A stretch of 64,000 nucleotides of DNA from Sacculina carcini. Taxonomy: Eukaryota; Arthropoda; Thecostraca; Sacculinidae. Below the pieces are notes generated by a model. That model was given only the letters and a program-made list of their open reading frames with translations, searched no databases and had not been told where the DNA came from. Below are positions 1 to 13,389 of this stretch, piece by piece (the first letter of the stretch is position 1; each line of letters begins with the position of its first letter). Location of the stretch: contig OU696578.1 in the NCBI GenBank assembly GCA_916048095.2, positions 8,664,045 through 8,728,044 on the forward strand, given 5' to 3'. A program made the position numbers and the translations under genes.

Positions 1-265
1 GTGTGTGTGTGTGTGTGTGTCAGTGTCATTGTGTCATTTATTAAGCATGCGCTCATTTCTGCACACGTCCTATTAATTTCATCTGTTATGCATGTTAATT
101 GCTCAGCTTGATATAGTTCATTTGGTCGCGCATTACACTACGAGATTGTGTGCATGTTTGTATGTGTGTGTGTGTACGTGATGATCACGTGCCATTCCGT
201 CATCATCATCATCCTCAGCGTGATAAACTGCTCGTTGTCATGACAACACCATCAACAACGATTAT

Positions 266-296
<31 letters not shown>

Positions 297-1065
297 CTCT
301 TTCAACGCTTGATGGTGGCGTGTGTGTGCGTGTGTGTGTATGCACATTAGAGTCAGGCTGCACATCGTTAAGATAATCGCGAGTTTGCTGCTGTGGCGCG
401 GCCAATGGTGGCGCGGCCAGTGGTGGCGCGGCCAGTGGTGGCGCGGCCAGCAATGGTGACAATTAACAGCGGTGTTCAGGGACCTCTGCGTCCATACTGC
501 TGCTGCTGATGGTGGTCCTCGGGGAATACTCAGACCAGAATATATCACTGTCTATCTCTCTCTCTCTCTCTTTCTCGAACCCAACACATCTCTCAATATT
601 ACGGCGGCGGAACATTTAGAATGGCGACTGTGTAAGTTCGTATGTAAGTGTGTGTGTGTGTGTGTGTGTGTTCTAAGTGTTTGACAGTCTAGAACGGGTT
701 GGTAACTGGTGGGAAATTCCCCTGTCTGGTGGGGAATGGAGCGGTTGTCAAGTGTCAATCAGAAGGTTGGACAGAACAGGACAACTATGTGTGTGTTTTC
801 TGTTGTCAATTCGAATTTGTTTATTTTGGTTTCCAGTGATTTGGTGTGATATTTAACTTGGTTCAGCCAACGCCACCTAGTCTGAATTTACTGGATTTCT
901 TATGTCCGATTATTTACAGGACTCAGAGAGACAGCAATCTAAGTGAGGAATCAGAGAGAAGAAATGTGATTTCAGTAGCCAACTCGCACATATCGGCTCC
1001 GAGCTGGTTTTCTATTATCTGATATTTCGATATTGTGTGGCATTTTTCTGCATAGTGTTGTTATG

Positions 1066-1098
1066 TGACGTCACTGCTTTCCTCAATCGATGACGTCA
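1066..1098. promoter_or_regulatory. Pair of perfect CRE palindromes
   Basis: Two copies of TGACGTCA lie at 1066-1073 and 1091-1098. This is the full CREB/ATF palindrome. Their position upstream of the kinase exons would fit an enhancer or promoter, but no transcription start can be seen, and the same 8-mer recurs elsewhere in the window inside probable repeats. Confidence 0.3.
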
Positions 1099-2272
1099 CG
1101 ACAAGTCCAATCACAATTTTACAGTTAGCATTCGTTGTACTCTCTTATCCATCCTACACACCTACAGTTCACGCAACTAGCTTGATTGTTGTAGTTTTAT
1201 TGCGCTCGTTGCTGTTCCCTATTCGGCCATTCAACATCTAATTCCGCACATCTGTGTTTATGTTTATGGGAATGCATATTTAATGCACTCACACACACAC
1301 ACACACACATACACATTCACATTCAAACTGTTTACGGGCAGCACTTTAGATGTACCTGCTTTTAATATCCTTCATACTGTGTAACTGTTTGTCGCACATA
1401 TTTCCCACGGGTGACTCATGTGTGTGTGCGTGTGTGGGGTGGGTATTACCCCATCCTAGGGGGGGGGGGTGAATGGTAGCACATGCTCGCGACAGTGCCA
1501 TAGTGTCTGTCTATTCAATCTTGTCTTGTCACCCCAATCGTATATTGCACAGTGCAAGTGCAAGCATAGGATATCTACGTGTGTGTGTGTATGTGTGTAT
1601 GATGGATGATGGGTATTTTATAAGGCGTACAATCCAGTTCCCATGGGATTCCACCCGCCTAGTTATATACACATCCATCCTTACCCCGTGTCTGTATACT
1701 AGTATGTATGTGTGTGTGTATGTGTGTATGTAATATGTGTGTGTGTGTGAGCTGAAGTCGCCACGCGGAAGCATAGGAGGAAAATTGTATTTATCAATCA
1801 TACTTGTACCCTACACACACACACACACACACACACATACATACACAGGATGTCTGTTTGAGAAAGGGTGTGTATGTTTTGCACGCAATTTGCTGCATTC
1901 TGCGATGCACACCCGTACACACACACATACAGACAGAGAGACATATTTTGGGGGGCTGTCACCCCATTCGTCCTACACACAGCATTTGTCTGTCTGCCCC
2001 TATACACACACACACACACACACACACACCAGTTTTGCACGAGTGGACGGTGATAAATCCTAATAGAATTGAGACGAGTTGCTTGAAGCTTGAAGCGTGA
2101 TTTGATGCCGTTTCATCGCCTTGTGTATGTATGTGTATGTGTGTGTGTGTGTGTGTGTGCGAATCGAGTTATTTACGAGTGTACACGGCATTCAGTTATT
2201 GCACATCCTTCACTCTACGCTTGTCTCTGTGCTTCGCTCTCTCATCTGTGTCTTCCGCGCGTGGTTGCTGTG

Positions 2273-2430
2273 CAGTGGCGTCGCAAGGATTCCTCCTTTG
2301 GTGGGGCCATGAGCCTCTACTCTCGAAATGTCCATGGTCAGGATTTTGTTGGTGGGCTCGGGGGCTTTGCTTATTTTTGGGGGGCTTCAGCTCCTCTAGC
2401 CCCCCCCCTCTTGGGGCTGCCACTGTCCCA
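2273..2430. repeat. Probable hAT-type repeat fragment
   Basis: The stretch opens with CAGTGGCGTCGCAAGG and runs into G-rich then C-rich tracts. CAGTGGCGT is a common hAT terminal sequence. No matching opposite end or 8-bp target duplication was found, so this is a fragment at best. Confidence 0.3.
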
Positions 2431-2799
2431 GTGTGTGTGTGTGTGTGTGTGTGTGCTGAGTGGGCGACAAACAATGCGGAAATATATGAAGACTCAGCGA
2501 AAATATTGCCGTTTGTTTGTTGTCACGAGCGTGTGCTGAAAATCAAATTGCCAACACTCCTCCGCTCTTTCTCTCTCCCTCTCTCTCTCTCTCACATACA
2601 CTCAGATAGAATCGAGATTGTGTTTTTGTTGGATTTTTTTTGTTTGTGGTTGATTTTTCCCGCATCTTGTTTGTCCTATGACCTCTGATTTTGTATGATG
2701 AGGACGGATGAGGAAAGTTTTCCCTAGCTAAGCCATGTATATATATTAATGTTGACAACATTTTGTAAACGCGGTAATATGCTTAATGGGGCATGCAAA

Positions 2800-2835
2800 A
2801 AATTTTAACGGACTGAAAAAGTTTGGGAACCACTG
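2800..2835. repeat. Fragment of a hAT MITE end
   Basis: The sequence ends in GTTTGGGAACCACTG, the reverse complement of the CAGTGGTTCCCAAAC end typical of short hAT elements. A similar end (CAGTGGTTCTCAAAC) occurs at 15971. The other terminus was not found. Confidence 0.35.
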
Positions 2836-4088
2836 GCCTATGAGAGCCTGTATGCTTGTTGTAGAATAGCGATCTAATGTGATTTTACTTAATATTCGTT
2901 ATATCATTATGTATGTAATTTTGTAACACGTTTCATTTGACGCAAATAGAATTGTTTTACATTGATTTATCTCGCTGTATCCAAGCAAGCACGTGGACCC
3001 AGAATGAGCAAGTGTTTATGTGTGTGTTTGTGTGTATGTGTCGTTTGTACTTGTGTGATTCGTGTTGGTGTGGTGTTCAGGCCAGCCCAACTGCGAATTC
3101 ACTTCCTATCCTAGCCAATTGTCTTTGTCGTCGTCTCTCTTTGTTCTGTCTGTCTGACTGGCTGGCTGACTCTCTTTGCATCGGGCACCGATTTCCATCT
3201 CACCGCTGAATATCGACAAGATGAGCATTCTGTGTGTGTGTGTGTGTGTGTCAGGTTTTTCTTTGATGTAGCTCTGTTGCTGTACAATTCCGCTATTGTC
3301 TCATGTCTCTCTTTTTTATCTCCTCTTTCTATTCCCCTCTCTCTTGGTCTGCGTTTGCTCGCATATATTCGCTTTGCATACATAATCGGATTGTTTTCGC
3401 GTTGCAATTTGCAATCGCTCGTGGGAGAATTCATCATGTTCATCATCGGTGCGTATCTCTCTCTCTTTCTCTCTCCATGTGTGTGCTTGTGCCAGAACCC
3501 GCTACAAAGTTGTGTAATTTGTTAGTGTTACTCATTGTGTATTTGATGTTGGGCCGTTCCTGTAGTATGTGTATGCGTGTGTGAGTGTGTGTATGTTTAT
3601 TTATGTGTGTGTATGTATGTGTGTGTGTGTGTGTCTGTATGTTTATAGGAGTATGAATCTGTGTGACTCGTGATTTGCATAGAAATATTGTCATTTATCA
3701 GTGTTTGTTTATATCACAGCTGTTTTTATCACCACCTCGTTCCTCTTCTCTGCATACCCTTCTTCTGTTCAATCCTTCGTGTCTCTCTCTCTCTCTGTGT
3801 GTTTGTTTGTGACCGAATGTGGTTTTATAGCATCGAGTGTGTTATGCATTACTCAATGCTGTCCACTTTTTATGGGTTTGTATGCGTGCGTGTGTGTGTT
3901 TTACGTTGTTTTTCTGGTTCAGTTTGTGATGGTGTCGTTGGTGTATTTTACACCGTCTACCTTCCTCAATCACCATCAATATCACATAAATACTTATTTG
4001 GATGTGTGTGTGTGTGTATGTGTGTCAGTATGTGTGGTTGTGTTGTGGGCTATTTCCGCGAATGTAACTATGCATCAGCGCCTCCTTG

Positions 4089-4125
<37 letters not shown>

Positions 4126-5039
4126 TTGATTGCCGTTCTTCGAGCAGGCATTTTCCATGGGGTAAAAGTTTTTATAGTTCTGCTATTCGAGATGTGTTGT
4201 ATTCGCACGGGATGCATTTGGTTCATCTTGTGTGTTTGTGTGTGTGGGTGGGGGCGTTTCATTGCTCCATTATTCTCGCATTTGTAGGCTTGTGTGTGTG
4301 TGTGTGTGTGCATGTGTTGTTTGCTTGGCAATATTGCAATGATGCAGCATGACAGGCTGACAGTCGGCATGTCTGTCTGTCTGTTCAATTCGTTGAAAAC
4401 AACAGGACAGACTAGCGTAGAAATTCCATTAGATTTCCAGTTGAATTGTCCGCCTTATATGATCGGGAAACTTTATACATCACTCTTCTATTTCTGTGAT
4501 CAATCAGGAATTATTGTTTTTTCATAATTTAATTATTGATTTAATTATTCCTAGCTTCACTAAAGATGAGTCAATCATTGTTGAATATTTCGTGGAATTT
4601 CTTCGAAGTACTTCGTCAGTTGATGCGCGTGTTTCAGCAGTTATTTCCGTTGCTTTGTGGTGATATTTTCTCATAATTATCATCATGTTTCGAGATTTTT
4701 TCTCGTACGCTTCTATTTGTGGCTGATTTATATTTCTCAATGTTCCTATCCGTTCCTTCTTTGGTTTCCTCCAACTCATTCGTACTAACATCCTTTCTAG
4801 TCAGTGGTTATATCTGTATGTATGTGTGTGCGTGTGCGTATCCGGACTTTTCCGGACTCATGCCCGAGTTCCCGCACACACACACCGCACTAATCTCACC
4901 GCTGACTCATCCCATCGTGAGGTCAGTGAGTGTGTGTGTGTGTGTGTTCGTTCACGTTGATCAGGTCTATGGTCTATTGACATCACTCTCTGAGTTCCTG
5001 TTCTCAATGCGTTTGCGATTTCAGTGCAACACAGTGTGT

Positions 5040-5041
5040 AT

Positions 5042-5122
<81 letters not shown>
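5040..5122 (+). repeat. (GT)n microsatellite, about 80 bp
   Basis: An almost uninterrupted GT dinucleotide run, the longest in the first 20 kb. A cysteine-valine reading frame through it is an artefact. Confidence 0.95.
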
Positions 5123-5124
<2 letters not shown>

Positions 5125-5164
5125 GAATAGTGTATAAGCTTTCGTTCAATACATGTACTTTTGT

Positions 5165-5596
5165 CACGCTACCACTGACACGACATCACTGACACGACAC
5201 CACTGACACAACATCACTGACACGACACCACTGACACAACATCACTGACACCACACCACTGACATGACACCACTGACACTACACCACTGACACTACATCA
5301 CTGAGACGACACCACTGACACGACACCATTGACACGACATCACTGACATGACATCACTGACACGAAACCTCTGACACTACATCACTGACACGACACCACT
5401 GACACGACACCACTGACACAACACCACTGACACGACACCACTGACACGACACCACTGACACGACACCACTGACACTACATCACTGACACGACACCACTGA
5501 CACGACACCACTGACACGACACCACTGACACGACACCACTGACATGACACCACTGACATGACACCACTGACACGACACCACTGACAAGATACCAGT
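5165..5596. repeat. 14-bp minisatellite, about 30 copies
   Basis: Tandem copies of a 14-bp unit close to CACTGACACGACAC, with scattered variants (ACAACATC, ACTACATC, ATGACACC). Because 14 is not a multiple of 3, the minus-strand 60-residue frame through it is not a plausible protein. Confidence 0.93.
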
Positions 5597-5722
5597 GTCG
5601 TATATTCAATGCATAGTGGCCCAGTTCATATTTGATGGGCTCATTGAACATTCAAGCGGCGTCTTTTTTACGATCGCAATTTGCCATATTCATATTCATA
5701 TCTGGCCTTAGGCTGCATGTGC

Positions 5723-5772
<50 letters not shown>

Positions 5773-6734
5773 TGCTGTGTCAACGTTTCACTCGTTCCTT
5801 CTTCTTTGTGAACACGCAAAACCTTCCCTGGTCACTCTTGATACTCTGTCTATGTGTATGTATGCGTGTCTGTCTGGACGTGTATGTGTGTGTGTGTCGT
5901 TCAGCTGGTCGTTTTGCATGCATTATGGTGCCATTGCAAACATGCACGTGTGCGTGTGTGTGGGTGGGTGCAGGTCGTTTGATAAACTGGGTCTTTGACA
6001 ATTTTCTGCTGTGTGTGCACTTCTTGTGTGTGTGTGTGTGTGTGTGTCGTGCCGTTATTGGTCAGTGTTTTTTTTGGCTGAGCACATAACGATCAAACAC
6101 ACACTCCTAATACATTTTCCACCATCTAAATGTGCAGTCATGGAAAAAGTTCGTATTTATGAATTTGAATCAGATGCATTTCTAATGCATCTTGCAAAAC
6201 GAAATGATTTTTACAGCACAGTTTTCTACTCTGTTAATATATCTCTCTCACTGTCTTTATTTCTCCCTCTCCCTGCGCGTGCATTTTGCGCCGACTCTTG
6301 TTCACGTGCCAAATTCGGCATGCACTTTTTAATTGCAATTTAAATGCGGCGTCCACTCAACTTATATGACTAATGGACGAATTTTAATTGTGCACACCCT
6401 CGCGCGTGTGTATGTGTGTGTGTGTGTGTGTGTGGCAACATTAATTATTCATCAGTAGACGAAACAAAGATACCCGCATACACACACACACACACGTCTA
6501 TATACACACACGTATGTAGTGCGTCGTTTCCGCACAGTGTTTATCGCTGCTGTCACACTGTGTGTGTGTGTCACTTGCACCAGGCTCATTTTTATTCTTC
6601 TCGTGTGGTGTTTGTTCAGGCGCTTGCCACATCACAACTGGCGCGCCCCGAGTGTCTTTATTCTCGCCCTGTGAGGCGTTTGTTATGGGCTGCCTATTTG
6701 ACAGCCACTGCAGTGTCTTCCCTGGTCTCCTCCG

Positions 6735-7021
6735 CTTTGTGCTACCATTTCTCAGTTACCATCTGTCATCTATCATTTCTTCGTTACCATCTCTCATCTC
6801 CCATTTCTCCGTTACCATGTCTCATCTACCATTTCTCCGTTACCATCTCTCATCTACCATTTCTTCGTTATCATCTCTCATCTACCATTTCTCCGTTACC
6901 ATCTCTCATCTACCATTTCTTCGTTACCATGTCTCATCTACCATTTCTCCGTTACCATCTCTCATCTACCATTTCTTCGTTACCATATCTCATCTACCAT
7001 TTCTCCGTTACCACCTTTCAG
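6735..7021. repeat. 28-bp minisatellite (TACCATCTCTCATC type)
   Basis: About ten imperfect copies of a ~28-bp unit built from two half-units, CGTTACCATCTCTCATC and TACCATTTCTC. It lies just upstream of the first recognised kinase exon. Confidence 0.9.
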
Positions 7022-7110
7022 TTTTCAATCAATTCAGCCCAAAGGCTAAATGGTGTGGCAAGACTCATGTATGAGGGTTTTTTGTAATCAACAACGCGAC
7101 AAGAATACAC

Positions 7111-7141
<31 letters not shown>

Positions 7142-7303
7142 ATGATTCACTACGCCTAACCAACGTCGAAATCCAATCACCAATCCAACGTCGAAATATT
7201 TGTGTGTGTGTGTGTGTGTGTGTGTATTTTCACGGCACGCTGAAGTGGATGAGTGTGTATACACAATTCATGTGTGTGTGTGTGTGTGTGTGTGTGTTGG
7301 TAG

Positions 7304-10300
7304 GTGTGGTATATGAACATCCCCGTATCATCGGTTCCGATGGTGAGTCAGAGGAGGCCAGTGCCGCATCTGATGACATTGTCACCAGTCCCGTGCGAAG
7401 AGTCAAGTTACGCGACAAGGCCCGTTCTGATCGCAAATGCAACGCCATCAACGTGAGTTCTCTCATACTCTCTCTCTCTATTTCACACTCTCTCACAATG
7501 TGTGTGTGTGACAAGATTGTGATTGTGTATGTACCGATCACTTCTGCAGGTTATCAATTTGAATGGATATTCCATTGAAGATAAATTTGGTGACGTGTTC
7601 AATTTCCTACCCAATCATTATTATTATATATTAATAGGTTATTATTGTTAATAATTATTATAGATTGAAGTGTTTGTTTTATCAGTTGTATTTATTCTAA
7701 TAATATTGCCTATTATAACTTATTAAGCTACATCGATATTGTTTTGGTGAAATATCTTTGAGTTGAGTAGGTTTTAGGCTCATGACAAATGAGCTCTAAA
7801 TGTCGCCATTCCACCAATTTCGTCTGGGCAGTTAATATTTGCACTGCTCTCGTCTCATATCTGCTTCTCGTCTCATATCTACTTCTATGTCTGCTTCTCG
7901 TCTCATATCTGTTTCTATGTCTGCTTCTCGTCCGTGAATGCGAGGTTCTTGTTTCAAGTCAAACACTGGGCCAATGCAATATTTGTTTGCAAAATTTATC
8001 TGCTTCTTATATGTATTTATTTGTATGCCCTCAATTAAAGTTGTATCCGGATTATAATGATGTTGGGCTATATATATATTTATGAATATAGTTGAAGATA
8101 CAAACGACATTTACTAATTCATCAATTTATCATAACATATGTAGTACAATTTAATTTTCAAACTTCACTCCATCTTTTTGTTGTTCTGCTGGTTTGTTTA
8201 TAGCGAGATGATTTGTCAATGTTTTAATATGGTTAAAATGACATTTGTGTGTGTGTTTCTGGAAATGCAGAACTGACAAACTCTTACGGTAGTAATAATG
8301 TTCAGCGAATAAGAATTAGATGAAATTAACGAGGCATTTTGCCTGTTGACCCGTGTAATCGATCTCGCCTCAATTCCTCCACTTGGTTTGACTAGTTCAC
8401 AGACAATTTATCCACTGACAAGGCTCAATTTGTTATCCATTTTCCGCTGTGTTAGCGCATGTATGGTCTTTATCCAACATCAAGTCTTTGTTGGAATAGG
8501 GTGACACAAGTGCGTATCGAGCTACTGATTCAAGTGGGGCATATTCTCGTTCAGATCCAAGGTCCTCTATGAGAGGGTTTTTTCTTAATTCGTATCTAAA
8601 ATACAGTAACTTCACTGAGCGATTGAAATACTCGTGGATCTGGAAGACATACTGGCAAATAACATGATTGGTGATAATTTTTTGAACAGTCAAGTAAAGG
8701 AGGTATGGGACCATATTAGACAATCCATCGGAGGTATAGAACCTCTGATCCAACCACTTAAGAACCTCTGATCCAACCTCTTGGGCCCGCTCCATTCTCT
8801 CTAACACAGAGGTTCCCAACCGGTGGGTCGCGACCCCCAGGGGTCGTGAGAGCCGCCTGAAAATATTTGCATCGGTCAAAATTAGCATTAAATTATTGTT
8901 TTTTCTTTAGTGTTTTCGAATACATTCAATAACGATGGCATTAAAGTATTGAATGTGATAATAATTCATTATAAAGGTGTTTTTATAACTTCTCTCATTT
9001 TTACTGGGGGGTCATGGAGCCCTCCGGATCTCTCCTGGGGGTCGCGGAGCGACAAAGGTTGGGAACCCCTGCTCTAACACCTTGCTCCGTCCATGAACCC
9101 ACATTGCCGTGTGATGTGATGTTTGGTTGTATTGAGCACGCGATGGTCCATGCTAACTTTTCGACTTCATTTGCCAACTGTCTGAGGAGTTTGAGGAGCG
9201 ATAACTTCTGGACCAGTCTAGCGCGAGGGCCAAACTTGTGACAACCACACGTGGCAGGGCAGGCTTGGAATCTCAAGTAGCACTCCACCGACGTTAATTA
9301 GCAATATTTCCGCATGATATCACCGTCTTCCTAATCGTTTTTCGTACGGCCAATCTTTCAATGGAGTTTCAAACGAGTACTACCAATTTTACGCGCAGCT
9401 TGTTGCGAGCAAATTTTCAACGAACTCCTCCCCGCTTTGATCCTTCTTGCAGAGTCACGATGTTGAGTATTGCGTCAGTCGTGGTTTTTGCGGATCTAAA
9501 GGACATTTCTCCCCAGGCACGTTTGATCTCGCTACAGTCCCGGCTCTCTCTATCTCTCTTACTGTATGTTAGGTTAGTTAGGAAAGGAAAAAAGTCGGCT
9601 CTGAACGTACCCAGGACGTGATATCATTGTTGCCGTTCTTGCCTTGCCAGTGTTCTTGTACAAACACAGAGGGGCAGACGGCAGCACCTGAGGAGCAGGG
9701 ATGTCACTCGACACTTCTGCTGCTGCCGCTCGCGTGTGTGTGTGCCAATTTGTCGGCTGTCACTTTGCTGCCTCTAATACGTCAAATCATCAGTGTAATC
9801 TCGCGCTTCGTGTTGACACCACTCCATCACGCCATTTGCTCATCACTAGCACACACATGTGTGTGTGTGTTGGCCGGTCGCCAGCAATTGTTTCTGTGGT
9901 CATCCATCTCGTCTGTCTGTGTGTCAGTGTGTGCTTATCTGTCAGTGGGGTCCGGTAATCGGCCGATAAACACTCGCGCGCACGATGGCGTGACATGTCG
10001 CCGTGTGTGTGTGTCGATCACCCAGCACAGTGGATGCGGCATATGCCGTTAATGTGCCTAGTGTGGCCCTGTTCCAGCACAACAATGCATGTGTGTGTAT
10101 GTGTGTCTGTAAGCCGGGTGTTAGAAGCGGAATAAGAAGGGGGTAGGTAGGTGGGATGGTGGACACAGGATCTGGAAACTTGAGCAATGTTTCGTCGCGA
10201 AGTATAATCCCCGAGTGAGATATTACGAGAATAGTATAGACGTTATCACCTGAGACACCGTGTGTGTGTGTGTGTTTCTCTGTCATAGCAGTGCAGTGGT

Positions 10301-12923
10301 ATGATTTCATTGGTAGTATGTTGGGGTGTTTTGATCGCAAAAAAACTCAAAATTTGCAGTGGTAGAAACAATGCGTTAATCAGAGTCTTGATCTTTTGGG
10401 CGCTTCATTTTCAAGAAATCGATTAATTAAGGTATTTGTCAAAGATGAAAATAAGAAGTTTCTATTAGCAAATATCACCGCAACATTACGAATAAGCTAA
10501 AATAAAATGCTGCCAACTTACCTACCAACATCCCTACGGCGTCGTATTACAAGTTATTTGTCGCATGTGGGTGTGTGGCTGGCTGTTTTGATGACCGATG
10601 TGATGTGTTTGTTTTTGTGTCTGTCTGTCTGTCGGTTCGCTCTCTTGATTTGTTTGTCAGTTTAGTTTGAGTGTGATGGTGTGCGGGGCGGCGGACGAGT
10701 AGGATGAGAGGGTGAGGTTGTGTTGCTGTGTGCTGTAACTGCTGCGATGGTGCTATCAATCCACTCTCTCATACACAAAATGCGCGCACATCTCGGAGCC
10801 TACACGGAAACACATTTAGATAAGTAATGCCTGTCGCGTTTCAATTTTCCAAACATCCTTGCTGTCGGTGGCCACCACGACAGCGCATCAAACTGCATTT
10901 CCAACCAGACACATCAACTTAGTGCGTCTTGTGCATTCAGCGTCTCCATAGCGGACATTTGGCGGCAATATTGGCGCACAACTTGTGGCCACTTCTTTCT
11001 ATAGCTGTCATCCCACGTGCAACTGGGTTTTATGTGTTGTCCGAGCCGCCCCCCCTCGTCGTCTCTCACTCCCCACAAATGAAGTAACGTCATATTGATC
11101 GGATGATAATATCGGATCAAGTGCGACATAGAACTGTGTTGGAAAGTGATTGAAACCTGCTAAATTTGAGAATTGTTGCTACAATAATCTCATTTTGTGA
11201 ACGTTCTTCGAGATTCTATTGTGTTTTTGTTCTAATTTCGTGGCAGTAATAGCGAGGCAGAAATGCAGCTATCAAGAAGTTTTTAAACACAAATACAACT
11301 TTCCTTTTTTGCCTATCAATATCTTGTTACATCATATTCCGACTAACACGTGTTCTACGGGTCGATATCTGTTGTATTGATATCTCTCCCTGTCTCTATC
11401 AATCGATTCGATGGAGTACACGTTCATCACAACTGCCTCCAACAGTTGTTTTAGGACATGTTTATTGTGAAGTGTTATGTGACATCTCATATTCCAATAT
11501 CTTACACATCAGGTAAAATGTATTTATCAAAGAGGAGTTTCTTCTTCGCTGGAATGTTTTCTCTCTAAATAGGAGTTTCATGTATTTCCTCGTGTGTGTG
11601 TGTGTGTGCCGGTTCCTGTATGTGTTGACCAACTTTATCTTGATGTGATGTGATGTCGGGGTGAGATCAGGAGATCAACAAGCGGTTGTCGTTGCCGGCC
11701 GATCTTCATCTTCCGGATGCATTTCTCGAGAAGCAGCAGTTGTTGTGTTCGACGGAGGTGGCGGGAGCAGGGTTGCACATGAGCCGAGCCACGCGCCGCC
11801 AGTCGCTCTCTGAGATCGGCTTCGGCCAGCAGGACACCTACGTCAAGGAGGAGAAGATCGGAGAGGTGAGATTGAAGTGGTTGAACTTTCGTCAGATCTA
11901 GTAATGATGCGTGATCTGTGGGGAATTCGCCACTGGCAGGGAATGGTGAGTTTCCAAGTGGGGAATTGAAGGTCGGACAGAACAGGACATCTATGCCTGT
12001 GTACTGTTATCATTTCGAATCAGCTTCTAATAACTTGCTGGCGTTTCATTTAACTGAATGTATTCTATTTGTCGGCGCTGTTGTGTGGAAAATGAAGAAT
12101 TGGCTTATTAACAAGTGGTTAATCAAACAGAAAAAGATCCACGGACCACTCGTCTGAAGGGAGTTTAATATTGCTTCACTTGTCATCCACATAACTAATA
12201 TAGCGGTGCTCTCTTCCTGTTCATCAGGAGATCATTCGCGTTTAGTCGACGTTAATGTTTCCATTTTGTTTGTGCCCAGGGAACATACGCCACCGTGTAC
12301 AAGGGCAAATCCCGTCTAATTCCCACTCGAATAGTGGCACTGAAGGAAATTCGTCTCGAACACGAGGAAGGCGCGCCCTGCACCGCTATCCGCGAGATTT
12401 CACTGCTGAGAAAGCTGAAACACGCCAATATAGGTTAGTAAAGCACATGTCCACAGTACAGCACAGTCTTTCACCGAGTATAGTCAACTGATCAAACGCC
12501 CCTGATTTTCCCCGGAAATGTCCTTTTTTGGGGGTTGACCGCTCTGTCCGGGTTCTTTTTGCAAAATGTTTCAAATGCTCGGGGTTTATATAGTCTGGTC
12601 TTAAAATGGTCTATTGAAGCATTTGGCCTATAAAAGGGTCATTCTCAGTGAAATGTCAAATTTTCGTGCTCAAAGGTATGCTGTTTTTAGAGATTAGTAA
12701 TATGATCCATCTAGAAACGAAATATCGACAATATTCACTGAGTATGGATATTCAACAATAATCACTTCAAGCTCTTGTTTTTATTATGTGAATTTATTTC
12801 TTACATTTGACAGCAAATTGGCTTTTTCGTTTTTTTTCTTCGATATTTCGACTGGCTGAACACTGCATGCGTTGTTTTTTTCACTTGCTCATTTGTGTGC
12901 ACTGCTTCGGTTGCATTATATGT

Positions 12924-12956
<33 letters not shown>

Positions 12957-13358
12957 CGTTCGATGCTGATGCAAGTATACAACGTTAATTACGCACGTGC
13001 ATGCAAACACACACACATACACACACACATACACATACATACACATATTGTTCGTGTGTGTTTACTGTTGATATTCTACCCTGGAGGCGATATATATCAA
13101 ATTTCGCTCAGTGTGTGTGTGCGTGTGTGTGTGTGTGTGTGTATTGATCCGTATATTCGTGTTCATACCATATTCGTATACACGCACGTACCATATGTGT
13201 TTGGATGTCATTTGTCAATTTTTGGTAACTAATCTAATAATAATAATAATATTTAACTATGTGTTAATATCTCATATTGTAGTGAAATTGTGTTTGAATT
13301 GATCGAGTGCAATTGAGTTTGTGTTGAATCCATTTGTGCGTACACAATTCCTCAATCC

Positions 13359-13389
<31 letters not shown>

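Larger units (their letters stand above)
1..7303. other. Microsatellite-rich non-coding DNA upstream of the first recognised kinase exon
   Basis: No exon could be supported here. The open frames present are translations of (GT)n or (CA)n and read as VCVCVC or THTHTH strings. The stretch holds dozens of short GT/CA tracts, TC tracts, and two minisatellites described separately. It is either 5' flank or a long 5' intron of the PCTAIRE kinase, whose N-terminal exon is missing; a short first exon could be hidden here. Confidence 0.6.

Noticed and set aside
5165-5596. CRISPR-like regular repeat array
   Set aside because: The 14-bp units are contiguous with no unique spacers, in a eukaryotic context; it is a minisatellite.
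6735-7021. Repeat-spacer array or repeat protein
   Set aside because: The ~28-bp units abut directly and the frame shifts between units; it is a simple minisatellite.
1-7303. Many short ORFs rich in Cys-Val or Thr-His
   Set aside because: They are translations of (GT)n and (CA)n tracts, occur in several frames and on both strands, and have no domain or codon signature.
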